NCBI RefSeq assembly: GCF_004745865.1
Contig: NZ_SRKZ01000002.1
Location: 124,001-188,000 of the forward strand
Length of the DNA: 64,000 nucleotides
DNA from: Hymenobacter wooponensis
GTDB taxonomy: Bacteria > Bacteroidota > Bacteroidia > Cytophagales > Hymenobacteraceae
Direction of reading: 5' to 3'
Positions 43,915 to 51,337 of this stretch are shown piece after piece (the stretch's first letter is position 1; each line of letters opens with the position of its first letter). The notes under the pieces are model-generated. The model worked only from the letters and a program-made list of their open reading frames with translations. It was not told where the DNA came from and made no database searches. The position numbers were made by a program, and so were the translations under genes.

Positions 43915-44610
43915 ATGAAACTAAGTGCTAACCCTTTTCACCCGACCACGGGCGACTTACTCCCGGCGTATCGGGACGCGTACTTACGCGGTGACTTATC
44001 AATTGAGAATACAGAGGCGGTCGACGCCTACATGAACACCAACAGCGCCCAGGCGGATGCCATCCTGCGTCGGTTTTACGAACTGAAGAACCAGGGCCAG
44101 CAGGTGCGCCCGGTTGGCTGGGTCCAGCGCCAGTTCGAGCTGATTCGGACCGAGCCACAGCGGTTCCGGCAGCGGGCGGCAGCGCTGCTGGTAGGCAGTG
44201 CCCTGCTTGGTGGTGCCGTGTTTGCCGGCACGAACACGCCCACTACGCCAACCGAAAACTTCCCTATAACGGCTGATGCTACCGTGGCTGAGGCCGAGGC
44301 GGCTGAAGCACTGGCAGCTAACGCAACGGCTGTACGCGTGGTGACCATGCGCGGCCGCATCTTGAATGAAGACGGCAAGCCGCTGGTAGGCGCTACCGTA
44401 TTAGACCGCGCTAATCGCCGCGGCGTTTCGACGGATAAGGATGGCAATTATGCTATCGTAGTTCCGGCTAACAAGGCTACGCAGCTGCAGTATGCCTACG
44501 CGGGCTACAAAGAGGAAGAGGTACTTATGAATGGTAAGAGCAGCTACAACGTGACCCTTTTACCTCGTACCACTGCTAAAACGAAAAAGCACCATTGGTG
44601 GCAGTTTTAA
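43915..44610 (+). CDS. Membrane protein with carboxypeptidase-like regulatory domain
   Basis: The 231-residue protein has an N-terminal soluble helical part (1-85; LPAYRDAYLRGDLSIENTEA) similar in layout to anti-sigma cytoplasmic domains, one membrane segment (about 88-106; AALLVGSALLGGAVFAGT), an Ala/Glu-rich linker, and a CarboxypepD_reg-like domain (about 142-215; RGRILNEDGKPLVGATVLDR, then GVSTDKDGNYAIVVPANKAT). No zinc-binding HC3 motif is visible. The domain pair suggests a bridge between cytoplasm and periplasm, perhaps an anti-sigma-type sensor, but no sigma gene is nearby. It follows the A/T-rich island. Confidence 0.7.
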   Translation: MKLSANPFHPTTGDLLPAYRDAYLRGDLSIENTEAVDAYMNTNSAQADAILRRFYELKNQGQQVRPVGWVQRQFELIRTEPQRFRQRAAALLVGSALLGGAVFAGTNTPTTPTENFPITADATVAEAEAAEALAANATAVRVVTMRGRILNEDGKPLVGATVLDRANRRGVSTDKDGNYAIVVPANKATQLQYAYAGYKEEEVLMNGKSSYNVTLLPRTTAKTKKHHWWQF

Positions 44611-44650
44611 GTAGCTTGCCCAGTGGCAAATCTTCTGCTATTTCTATTAC

Positions 44651-45073
44651 ATGACTATTCCTTTCCTCAATAGAGTCCGCATCCGCCAAATTACGGTAGG
44701 CACGTCCAATGAGGCAGGTGTACAAGCCCGCACAATTTTAGAAAAGCTCCTGGCCGAGATGCCGGAGCTGCTACTCACGTGCGTGGTAGAAGTGTCATCC
44801 GGGCGGGTGTTGGCTTCCTATACCAGAGAGGCCCACCTCAACCCCAATCAAATCAGTTTGCGGTACGCCAAGCTACTGCAGCTAACAGCCAAAACGCTGG
44901 CTGCGCAGCAGATTCCGGGTGGCCCCTTAACTGATATTACCGTGCTGCTGGAAGACCAGTTTCACACCGTCTGGCCCCTGCCTACTGGCCAGTGGTACTG
45001 CTTCGTGGCCGTACGCTTTGCTGATGCCAACCTGGGCATGGCCCGGGACGTGTTGCGCCGCCATACTGCTTAA
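44651..45073 (+). CDS. Roadblock/LC7-like protein, first of a tandem pair
   Basis: The 140-residue protein aligns over its length with the following gene: EMPELLLTCVVEVSSGRVLA against ELPTLLAVAVVETETGMPLA, and ADANLGMARDVLRRHTA against RDTNLAVARQILKGQTA. The length and the helix-strand-strand order fit Roadblock/LC7 domains, which in bacteria regulate small GTPases of the MglA type. It has about 20 extra residues at the N-terminus. Roadblock similarity is inferred from the pattern and is not strong for this copy. Spacers of about 40 bases suggest an operon with both neighbours. Confidence 0.65.
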   Translation: MTIPFLNRVRIRQITVGTSNEAGVQARTILEKLLAEMPELLLTCVVEVSSGRVLASYTREAHLNPNQISLRYAKLLQLTAKTLAAQQIPGGPLTDITVLLEDQFHTVWPLPTGQWYCFVAVRFADANLGMARDVLRRHTA

Positions 45074-45114
45074 ATCAGAGTAATTACCCCTTTACATCAT
45101 TTTCATCATTTCCC

Positions 45115-45477
45115 ATGGCTTCGCCTAAACAAACCGTTAAAGAAATTCTGGAAGAGCTGCCCACCCTGTTGGCTGTCGCCGTCGTAGAGACCGAGACCGG
45201 CATGCCGCTGGCTGCTCACTCGAACCTGTCTGATTTCGACATTGACACTGCTGCTGCCTACAACACGGAGGTCGTAAAGCAGAAACTGAAGGCCATCAAG
45301 GCGCTCAACCTGAACCAGACGGTACAAGACATCCTGCTCACCCTCACCGACCAGCTGCACCTGATTAAGCTGTCACCCACCGGGGACAAATTCATCTACC
45401 TGGCCGTGAACTCGCGCGACACGAACCTGGCCGTAGCTCGCCAGATCCTGAAAGGCCAGACGGCCGTGCTGGCCTAA
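45115..45477 (+). CDS. Roadblock/LC7-like protein, second of a tandem pair
   Basis: The 120-residue protein begins KQTVKEILEELPTLLAVAVV and continues with TGMPLAAHSNLSDFDIDTAA, a central helix (EVVKQKLKAIKALNLNQTVQ), DILLTLTDQLHLIKLSPTGD and the closing helix NLAVARQILKGQTAVL. This is the Roadblock/LC7 layout (helix, two strands, long helix, three strands, helix). Such proteins form dimers and act as GTPase-activating or docking factors; no small GTPase gene is present in the window. It ends the unit at a terminator. Confidence 0.75.
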   Translation: MASPKQTVKEILEELPTLLAVAVVETETGMPLAAHSNLSDFDIDTAAAYNTEVVKQKLKAIKALNLNQTVQDILLTLTDQLHLIKLSPTGDKFIYLAVNSRDTNLAVARQILKGQTAVLA

Positions 45478-45497
45478 ACACTCGCGCTAGCGTATGG

Positions 45498-45534
45498 AAA
45501 AGCCCCACCGGCCGCTGGCTGATGGGGCTTTTTG
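45498..45534 (+). terminator. Rho-independent terminator of the Roadblock unit
   Basis: A 10-bp stem (AAAAGCCCCA and complement) around a GC-rich loop is followed by T residues, 20 bases after the stop. Confidence 0.88.
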
Positions 45535-45549
45535 CTTTATTTGCATGCT

Positions 45550-45855
45550 ATGAATGACAACCGGAAAAACGCTTATCGTTACCTGTTATACTATTTCTTG
45601 CTAACAATAAGAACTACCCCGGTGGCCACACAGCCAGTATGGAATCAGCAACAGCTGCTGTCGCATAGCTACTATGCTGGATCCGTTGCCTATTTGCTTC
45701 ATACCCTTGCCTTGGCTGCTGCAACTGACTTTGAACACTTTGATGAAAACGCTTTTTGGTCAAGTTTAAGCCAGTTCTCTATTAACAATCCGGCTATAAA
45801 CCTGGGTGATTATCCGACAGTATGTACAACCAGGTTAGCTGAGTTGGATCGGTAA
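45550..45855 (+). CDS. Small hypothetical protein
   Basis: The ATG at 45550 gives 101 residues; an in-frame ATG at 45532 lies inside the preceding terminator. The product is helical with many Tyr and Leu (AYRYLLYYFLLTIRTTPVAT; YYAGSVAYLLHTLALAAATD). No signal peptide or known domain is seen. Base composition is more A/T-rich than the neighbours. The reading frame ends one base before the stop of a convergent gene. Coding status is likely but not certain. Confidence 0.45.
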   Translation: MNDNRKNAYRYLLYYFLLTIRTTPVATQPVWNQQQLLSHSYYAGSVAYLLHTLALAAATDFEHFDENAFWSSLSQFSINNPAINLGDYPTVCTTRLAELDR

Positions 45856-45856
45856 G

Positions 45857-46915
45857 CTATCCTCCGCTCATCTTTATGCGGTAGGCCCGCACGCGCGCTT
45901 CCGCATTCTGCCGGATGTTGTAGTAAAACAAGCTGTAATCGGCGATGTGGAAGGAATGGCGCAGTTCGGGGCGGCCGGGCAGCAGGAAGCGCGGATACCC
46001 GTCGCGGATAGGTTTATGCACCCATAGCAGGCCGTTATGCACCTTGGCATCTACTACGCGGGTATCGCGGCGGTTGAAGGTGCTCGGAACACCACCAAGG
46101 TTCAGGCGTGCTTCGGCGGTACTAGTATCACGCGACCAGGTGAGCGGATTCGTCACCACGCTTTTATTATACGCAGCGTACTCCTGCCCCCAGTCGGCGG
46201 TATTCCAGGCTACGTAGCAGCCCGTTTGGGTTGAGTCTTCGCAGGGCCTTACGATCTGAAACATCTCTTCGGGCACATTGAACCCAACTAAGTAGGCCGC
46301 CACCAACTGATGGCGCAGTTTCGGGTCGTGGTCGAAAAAGTCTTGCAGAATATGCGTGAGATGACGGGTACCCTGGCTATGGCCCGCCAGAATAATAGGG
46401 CGACCGTGGTTATAGTTATCGAGATAGTATTGAAAGGCCGCCTTAACGTCGGTGTAGGCCAGGTCGATGGCTTCTTCTCCGTTCTTCGTTTTTTCATCGA
46501 AGAACGAGTACAGCGTAGCCTGCCGGTAGCGGGGCGCGTAAATGCGGGCTGTGCTGTTGAATACAGATGCCTGCTTACGGATAGTAGTGATATCCGTGAG
46601 GTGGTTAATGGCGGTATTATGCAGATCAGCGTTCCAATGCCCCCGCCCCAGGTGCGTAGTAGGGTGCACGAAGAACACATCCACGGGAGCATCGCGCTGA
46701 CGGTCGCGGAGCAGCGTACCGAGCGGTACAGCATCTGCTGAATCGAGGCGGTCGGGTAAGGCGGCCCAGTTATCCTCCATCCGGTAATCTGGTGCTTCTG
46801 AAACGTCTTTGGCCGGAGCAAACTGGTGACTGGGGCGCAACACTCCCAGGCAAGAGCTCAACAGCAGTAATAGCGGCACCAGCAACGTTCGGTGCCAAGC
46901 GGTATAAATAAACAC
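45857..46915 (-). CDS. DUF3089 lipoprotein, alpha/beta-hydrolase fold
   Basis: A GTG at 46915 gives about 352 residues with a lipoprotein signal (FIYTAWHRTLLVPLLLLLSS before Cys22). The longer frame to 47164 overlaps the neighbouring gene and is rejected. DUF3089 blocks are clear: VDVFFVHPTTHLGRGHWNAD, IYAPRYRQATLYSF, the nucleophile elbow ILAGHSQGTRHL, VAAYLVGFNVPEEMF and CYVAWNTADWG. The family is expected to hydrolyse esters or peptides, but activity is not known. It would sit on the periplasmic side of a membrane as a lipoprotein. It is the last gene of a minus-strand run. Confidence 0.85.
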   Translation of the reverse strand: MFIYTAWHRTLLVPLLLLLSSCLGVLRPSHQFAPAKDVSEAPDYRMEDNWAALPDRLDSADAVPLGTLLRDRQRDAPVDVFFVHPTTHLGRGHWNADLHNTAINHLTDITTIRKQASVFNSTARIYAPRYRQATLYSFFDEKTKNGEEAIDLAYTDVKAAFQYYLDNYNHGRPIILAGHSQGTRHLTHILQDFFDHDPKLRHQLVAAYLVGFNVPEEMFQIVRPCEDSTQTGCYVAWNTADWGQEYAAYNKSVVTNPLTWSRDTSTAEARLNLGGVPSTFNRRDTRVVDAKVHNGLLWVHKPIRDGYPRFLLPGRPELRHSFHIADYSLFYYNIRQNAEARVRAYRIKMSGG

Positions 46916-46997
46916 AGCGAGTAAGATCGAGGAAGAAAGACCTAGGCCTGTTGCACAGTTGCGCGACAGGCCTAGGCAGATAAAGTCAATCGTAAAG

Positions 46998-48224
46998 TTA
47001 CTCCGTGAAGGTATTCTCGAGGAGCTTTTCCTGACGCAGGTATACGATTTTGAAGTTCTTATCGAAGCGCGCCCGCACCTGCGCCCGGGTTTGCTGGTGC
47101 TTTTGCATAGACTGCCGCAACGACTGAATTTTCTCGATATAAGTAGCCACCCGCGAGCCATCATTGACGGGGGGGCTAATTTTCAGCGTGCCGGGCTCAA
47201 TCTGGTTCTGCGCTTCCAAGAACTCAGGGAAGTAGCTTTTCGCCAGCTCATCATTGATGGCGGCCGGAGAAGTATTCTGCATAAGGTAAAACCGCTCTAC
47301 CTGAGGGGCGAAGTACGTGCTAGCGGCAAAAGGCGCCGCTTGCATATCCTCATAGAACGAATTCAACACTCCCTGAATACGCGTTTGGGCGGCGGCCTCT
47401 GTAGTAGGATCAGGAGTAGTGACGGGCGCAGTGGCAGGTGTGGCGGCAGGCGTTTGCGCAGCGGCCCCAGCGGCCGTATCTGCGGTAGAAGCCGGGGTAG
47501 GTGGCACTACCGGGGCCACCCGAACAGTTTCGGGAGCTGCGGCAGGCGGTAGGTCAATCTGCTCAGCTTGCGGCCCGGTTTCGGGACGCGTGGTGAGGGT
47601 GTCGGCTGCAGTAATGGTCGTACTCGTTAACCGCTCCGATTGTTTGTTGCCCAGCATCAGGTAGGCCACTATCGCCAGCAAGGCCACAATACCGCCTACA
47701 ATGAGCACGGTAGTTAGGGGGTTGTGCGATGCCGCATCGGTGGGTGGCGGAAAGGTATCGTCCTCCAAGGTTTCGTCAGCCGGGTACACCTCCGCAGGCT
47801 GCGGTTCGGCGGTAAAGGGGCGCGCTGTCTCCCGCGGCGGCAGAAACTCTGGCGCTGGTGGGGTGGGCGGCACGATGGGAGGTTCTCTTCTTAACGTGCT
47901 GGTAGGTTGCCCTACGGGCGGTAGCAAGGGGTCCTCAATGGGGCCACTGGTAGTAGAGGAGGCAGGAGCTATAGGCGGCACCGGTGGCCTAGAAGGCTCC
48001 GGAGCTGGCGTAGGCGGTGCTGAGTAGGTTGGGTAGATCTGGTCAGCTGCAATTACTGGGGGCTTTTCGGGAGCGGGGGGCTGCGCGGGAGCCGATGGGC
48101 TGGCATTTTCAGAGAAAAGCAGCTTGCGCTTCAGGGTTTCAAACTCCTGGGGGGTAATGGTGCCCGCATCCAGCCACTCTTTCAGTTGGCGCAGGGTGTC
48201 GAGGGGAGAAGGGTCTTTTTCCAT
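46998..48224 (-). CDS. SHOCT-domain membrane protein with NTF2-like C-terminus
   Basis: The 408-residue protein starts with a SHOCT domain (DTLRQLKEWLDAGTITPQEF, about 9-37), unusual at the N-terminus. A proline-rich disordered region (41-165), one membrane segment (about 170-191; LTTVLIVGGIVALLAIVAYL), a Thr/Ala/Pro linker and a C-terminal domain (about 285-408; LNSFYEDMQAAPFAASTYFA to YLRQEKLLENTF) follow. That last domain looks like an NTF2/SnoaL-type fold. SHOCT domains mediate self-association. The role is unknown. It follows the coiled-coil gene by 31 bases. Confidence 0.7.
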   Translation of the reverse strand: MEKDPSPLDTLRQLKEWLDAGTITPQEFETLKRKLLFSENASPSAPAQPPAPEKPPVIAADQIYPTYSAPPTPAPEPSRPPVPPIAPASSTTSGPIEDPLLPPVGQPTSTLRREPPIVPPTPPAPEFLPPRETARPFTAEPQPAEVYPADETLEDDTFPPPTDAASHNPLTTVLIVGGIVALLAIVAYLMLGNKQSERLTSTTITAADTLTTRPETGPQAEQIDLPPAAAPETVRVAPVVPPTPASTADTAAGAAAQTPAATPATAPVTTPDPTTEAAAQTRIQGVLNSFYEDMQAAPFAASTYFAPQVERFYLMQNTSPAAINDELAKSYFPEFLEAQNQIEPGTLKISPPVNDGSRVATYIEKIQSLRQSMQKHQQTRAQVRARFDKNFKIVYLRQEKLLENTFTE

Positions 48225-48255
48225 GACAAGAGGCCAGCAGCGCTAGCACAAGGAG

Positions 48256-48984
48256 TTATTTACGGTCGAGGTTGGTAAGCCGGGCGCGGCGGCGCTCCAC
48301 CTGTGCTTTACGCAATTCCAGCAGCCGCGCGTTGTCGATGAGCTTCACAGAGTCTTCCGCCGACTTGAGCTTGTTGTTGGCATTCTGTTGTTTTAGCTGC
48401 TCGATTTTGGTGAGGTTGCTTTGCGTGTTGGAAGCTAAGGAAGCGCGTTCCTTCTCCAGCTTCTCTTTCTCCTTCTCCGATTCCTTGAACTGCTTTTCAG
48501 CTTCCGCTATTTGCTCGCGATAGGCCTTTACGCGGGCGGCGGCGGCAAAGCTCTGGGCAATGTTGCGCAAGGAGCTAAACTCAGAGGGCGTGCCACCCGT
48601 GGTAATAAATGCATCGGGCCCCAGGGCCGCCCATACCGATAGTTCCGACACGGTATCGGAAGGAGCCGTAATGGTAGAATATAGATCAACCAGCTTGCCC
48701 GACACGCTAGACATGGGTGCCTGCTTGGCCACCAGAATATCTTTCTTGCCCACACCTAATACACCATCTCCCTTCAAGCGGATGTTGTAGGTGTCCTTGA
48801 GCCAGGCTTGCCAGAAGTCGCGGGTCCATTGGGCGGTACCTTCTACTTGCACCTTCACGGCGTCGCGCTCTTTGCGCTCAAAATTTACGCTGCTGTTGCG
48901 CGCATCATACAGCTGCGCCTGCACGGAAGCCGAAGTCAGGATCAGCGCCAAAAAAGCCAGTATGCCAGTCGAAAGACGATTCAT
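48256..48984 (-). CDS. Secreted coiled-coil protein
   Basis: The ATG at 48984 gives 242 residues with a signal peptide (MNRLSTGILAFLALILTSAS, cut after VQAQ). A beta-rich middle (RNSSVNFERKERDAVKVQVE; YNIRLKGDGVLGVGKKDILV) is followed by a long coiled coil from about 150 to the end (KQFKESEKEKEKLEKERASL and more). I recognise no family. It is probably periplasmic. It lies between the 81-residue gene and the SHOCT gene, all on the minus strand with short spacers. Confidence 0.7.
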   Translation of the reverse strand: MNRLSTGILAFLALILTSASVQAQLYDARNSSVNFERKERDAVKVQVEGTAQWTRDFWQAWLKDTYNIRLKGDGVLGVGKKDILVAKQAPMSSVSGKLVDLYSTITAPSDTVSELSVWAALGPDAFITTGGTPSEFSSLRNIAQSFAAAARVKAYREQIAEAEKQFKESEKEKEKLEKERASLASNTQSNLTKIEQLKQQNANNKLKSAEDSVKLIDNARLLELRKAQVERRRARLTNLDRK

Positions 48985-49022
48985 AAACAGTAAAATCAAG
49001 GATACACAACCAAAAACGGTTA

Positions 49023-49268
49023 TCAGATACCATGCCGGTCGAAGGCCGCCTGCAAGTCTTGCTGCATGCCCACAAAGCGCCGTACGGCGGCCTGCACAAA
49101 TTCATCGTCCAGGAGCAAGTGCACATCTTCTTCACCGGTCAGATCCAACTCGCTCACCTTATAGGTTTGCTCAAAAGGGCCTTTTTCTAGCTTAATAAGG
49201 TACTTACCGTTCCAGGAGAAGAGCGTGATTTTGGCGTCGGGGTGCGGAATGATGGCTAACTGGCGCAT
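49023..49268 (-). CDS. Conserved small Bacteroidota protein
   Basis: The internal ATG at 49268 gives 81 residues (MRQLAIIPHPDAKITLFSWN); the longer frame to 49415 is not conserved in character. The opening resembles a small protein found widely in Cytophagales, with KYLIKLEKGPFEQTYKVSEL and a helical C-terminus (FVQAAVRRFVGMQQDLQAAF). Function is unknown. It is divergent from the 61-residue gene at 49418, with a 149-base shared region. Confidence 0.75.
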   Translation of the reverse strand: MRQLAIIPHPDAKITLFSWNGKYLIKLEKGPFEQTYKVSELDLTGEEDVHLLLDDEFVQAAVRRFVGMQQDLQAAFDRHGI

Positions 49269-49417
49269 AGCAAGGTCAGAAACATTGAGAGGGCGAAGAT
49301 AGGTAGTGGCAGTTAAGCCATGAGAGCAAGCTCGACATAACAGCCTCACCGTGTTTGCGTACAGCCTTGTACCCCTCTCTCCTACTCTACCTTCCACCTT
49401 TCCCCTCCCTTTCACTT

Positions 49418-49603
49418 ATGCCACAAGGAGATAAATCGGCCTACACCGACAAGCAAAAGCGGCAGGCTGAACACATCGAAGAAAGCTACGAGAAGCGCGG
49501 CGTTTCGGAAGAAGAAGCCGAAAAGCGCGCCTGGGCCACCGTTAATAAGCAAGACGGCGGCGGCAAGAAAAGCGGCTTCGGCCGTAAGAAAGCCGATAAG
49601 TAG
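49418..49603 (+). CDS. Small charged protein (plasmid-stabilisation-like)
   Basis: The ATG at 49418 gives 61 residues. The sequence (YTDKQKRQAEHIEESYEKRG, then VSEEEAEKRAWATVNKQDGG) matches a short, widespread family that databases often call plasmid stabilisation protein, though no such role is proven. It is all helix plus a Gly/Lys tail and has no signal peptide. It faces the four-gene cassette, with a 21-bp hairpin between. Confidence 0.75.
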   Translation: MPQGDKSAYTDKQKRQAEHIEESYEKRGVSEEEAEKRAWATVNKQDGGGKKSGFGRKKADK

Positions 49604-49618
49604 TACCCTTGCACTTCC

Positions 49619-49670
49619 CCAGCACGCAAAAGCGGGCGGCTCGTCAGGGCCGTCCGCTTTTGCGTGCTGG
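49619..49670. terminator. Bidirectional hairpin terminator
   Basis: Arms of 21 bp with one G-T pair (CCAGCACGCAAAAGCGG outer part and complement) lie between convergent genes with stops at 49603 and 49684. It marks one edge of the four-gene cassette. Confidence 0.8.
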
Positions 49671-49683
49671 GAAAGGGGGTGCG

Positions 49684-50952
49684 CTACATCAAGGCAATGG
49701 TGCGGTTTTTTGCCGCGCCATTTTGCAGGGGAGCACTGGGCATCTGCTTGAGGTTGGTGCCCGTAGTTTTCTGCCATAAATTAATAATGAGCGAAATCTG
49801 TTGAGCAAACGTGTTGCTAGGCACGCCAGGATCAAATAGCCCTTGGATATTAGCAGCTGTATCATATTTACCTTCCTCCACCATTCGCAGCAGAATGGCC
49901 AGCAAGGGTGCTAGCTCAAAGATGTCGTGGGTTTTGGAGTGAGGCGTGACTCCCACCAGCTTACCGAGCTTGGCCAGGCGCTCGTAGGGCGTGACGGCCT
50001 CGGCGTTCAGCTCCTTTACCAGCTCGGTGTTGGTAGCAATTACCTGGTAGTACCACTCGGCCATAATCACCGACAGGAATTCTTCCTTCGAGAGGCTGCT
50101 GCTCTCATAGAACTCCAGGTTCTTATCGGCGTTGCGGCGGGACAGCAGGCTGTCCTTGAGCTGCAGTGCCAGCTCCGAAATAAAGATAACGTCAGTGGTA
50201 TTAACACCACTGGTGTTTTTGTGGTTGATGACGCCCTGCCATACTTCGCGCAAAAAGTGCTCTAACAGGCCTACGAAGTTCAGGTTAGCGTGAGTCGGCT
50301 TTACGAAGCTGACCGGCGAATTGGCCTGATTACCGTGGCCTAGCTCCAGCCCAAACAGGCGGTAGTAGGCATTGCGGCGGGTAGCATCGAAGCTGGGAGC
50401 CAGGGCCGTGACCACGGAGCGGAACTGCGGAATGTGCACATCCTTGTAAAACAGGTCCTCGGTGTTCCGTATCCACTCGCGCGTGAAGGCGCTGGGGTGG
50501 CCTAGGTCTTCGCCCGTCTTGAACTTCATGATCAGGCGCTCGAAGATGACGAAGATGCGCGAGTGCTCGATGAGGTAGGCGAAGATTAGGTGGTAGGGCG
50601 GAAATTTATCCGCGGCTGGTACGTTGGCCCCTTTGATGTTATACATCAACTCATACCAGTGGTAACCAATGCAATTTTCGAGCACGCCCGCATCAGGCAT
50701 TGACACAAAGGCCCGGATGGAATCGGCATTGGGCGCTTCTGTGTCGTCTTTGTTCAGGTCGATGAGAAAAGAGTCGGGCGGGCCGGGCGCTACATCAAGC
50801 CCAAACTGCCCGGGAAATGTCCAGCGCTTGATAATGGGCGAATTTAAGGGCGTGCCGTCGTTGCGAAAGTTCGGCAGCGCATAGGGCCGCTCCGTGCTAT
50901 TGTAGCTATACAGCGTGTTATACGCCTTGATCAACCTTAGAGTAGCTGACAT
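49684..50952 (-). CDS. Cassette protein of unknown fold, 422 residues
   Basis: This protein has no signal peptide or membrane segment. Visible features: an aromatic N-terminus (LRLIKAYNTLYSYNSTERPY), a polar beta-rich part with RWTFPGQFGLDV, and a helical second half (YYRLFGLELGHG, VGLLEHFLREVWQGVINH, FLSVIMAEWYYQVIATNTEL). I know no family for it. It is the last gene of a minus-strand cassette (46 bases after the short coiled-coil gene) and shares a terminator with the gene at 49418. The cytoplasmic location and helical fold suggest a binding or structural protein, but nothing in the sequence shows an activity. Confidence 0.65.
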   Translation of the reverse strand: MSATLRLIKAYNTLYSYNSTERPYALPNFRNDGTPLNSPIIKRWTFPGQFGLDVAPGPPDSFLIDLNKDDTEAPNADSIRAFVSMPDAGVLENCIGYHWYELMYNIKGANVPAADKFPPYHLIFAYLIEHSRIFVIFERLIMKFKTGEDLGHPSAFTREWIRNTEDLFYKDVHIPQFRSVVTALAPSFDATRRNAYYRLFGLELGHGNQANSPVSFVKPTHANLNFVGLLEHFLREVWQGVINHKNTSGVNTTDVIFISELALQLKDSLLSRRNADKNLEFYESSSLSKEEFLSVIMAEWYYQVIATNTELVKELNAEAVTPYERLAKLGKLVGVTPHSKTHDIFELAPLLAILLRMVEEGKYDTAANIQGLFDPGVPSNTFAQQISLIINLWQKTTGTNLKQMPSAPLQNGAAKNRTIALM

Positions 50953-50998
50953 GGTGGCGAAGAGTTAAAGGTGAACAATAAGCAACGACGGGTGCGAG

Positions 50999-51280
50999 CT
51001 ATACTCGGGTTTTGACGTAGGCCCGCAACAGTACTTCCAGCCGCTTCTGAAAGTCAGGGGTGGTAGGCGTTGGCGGGTCTTCCCCGTTTTTGCGACCCTT
51101 GATGTGGCGCTTCAGCTCCCGCAGCTCCTGCTTATAGCGGTGCATTTCGGCTCGTACTTCCTCTACTTCCTGGCGGGAGGCGGTTTCAATAATCAGCACA
51201 TCGGGGCCGGAATCGGGGCTACCGTTAAACTCCGAATTCTGTGGCTCTTCCGATTCAAATACTCCTTTTGCGTTTCTCAT
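50999..51280 (-). CDS. Cassette protein, short coiled coil
   Basis: The ATG at 51280 gives 93 residues; the longer frame to 51328 starts in the gap to the peptidase gene. The N-terminal third is polar and disordered (ESEEPQNSEFNGSPDSGPD). A charged coiled coil follows (RQEVEEVRAEMHRYKQELRE, about 36-59), and then a short C-terminal helix (FQKRLEVLLRAYVKTRV). It may tether or oligomerise the other cassette proteins. It lies 57 bases after the peptidase gene and 46 bases before the 422-residue gene. Confidence 0.6.
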   Translation of the reverse strand: MRNAKGVFESEEPQNSEFNGSPDSGPDVLIIETASRQEVEEVRAEMHRYKQELRELKRHIKGRKNGEDPPTPTTPDFQKRLEVLLRAYVKTRV

Positions 51281-51337
51281 GACGTGGGGTAGTGGGTGGT
51301 GAGGTGTAGGGGCGTATGGGGAAAACACGCCTGGTTA

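Noticed and set aside
46916..47164. Long N-terminus of the DUF3089 protein
   Set aside because: It overlaps the SHOCT gene's coding region; a lipoprotein signal starts at the GTG at 46915.
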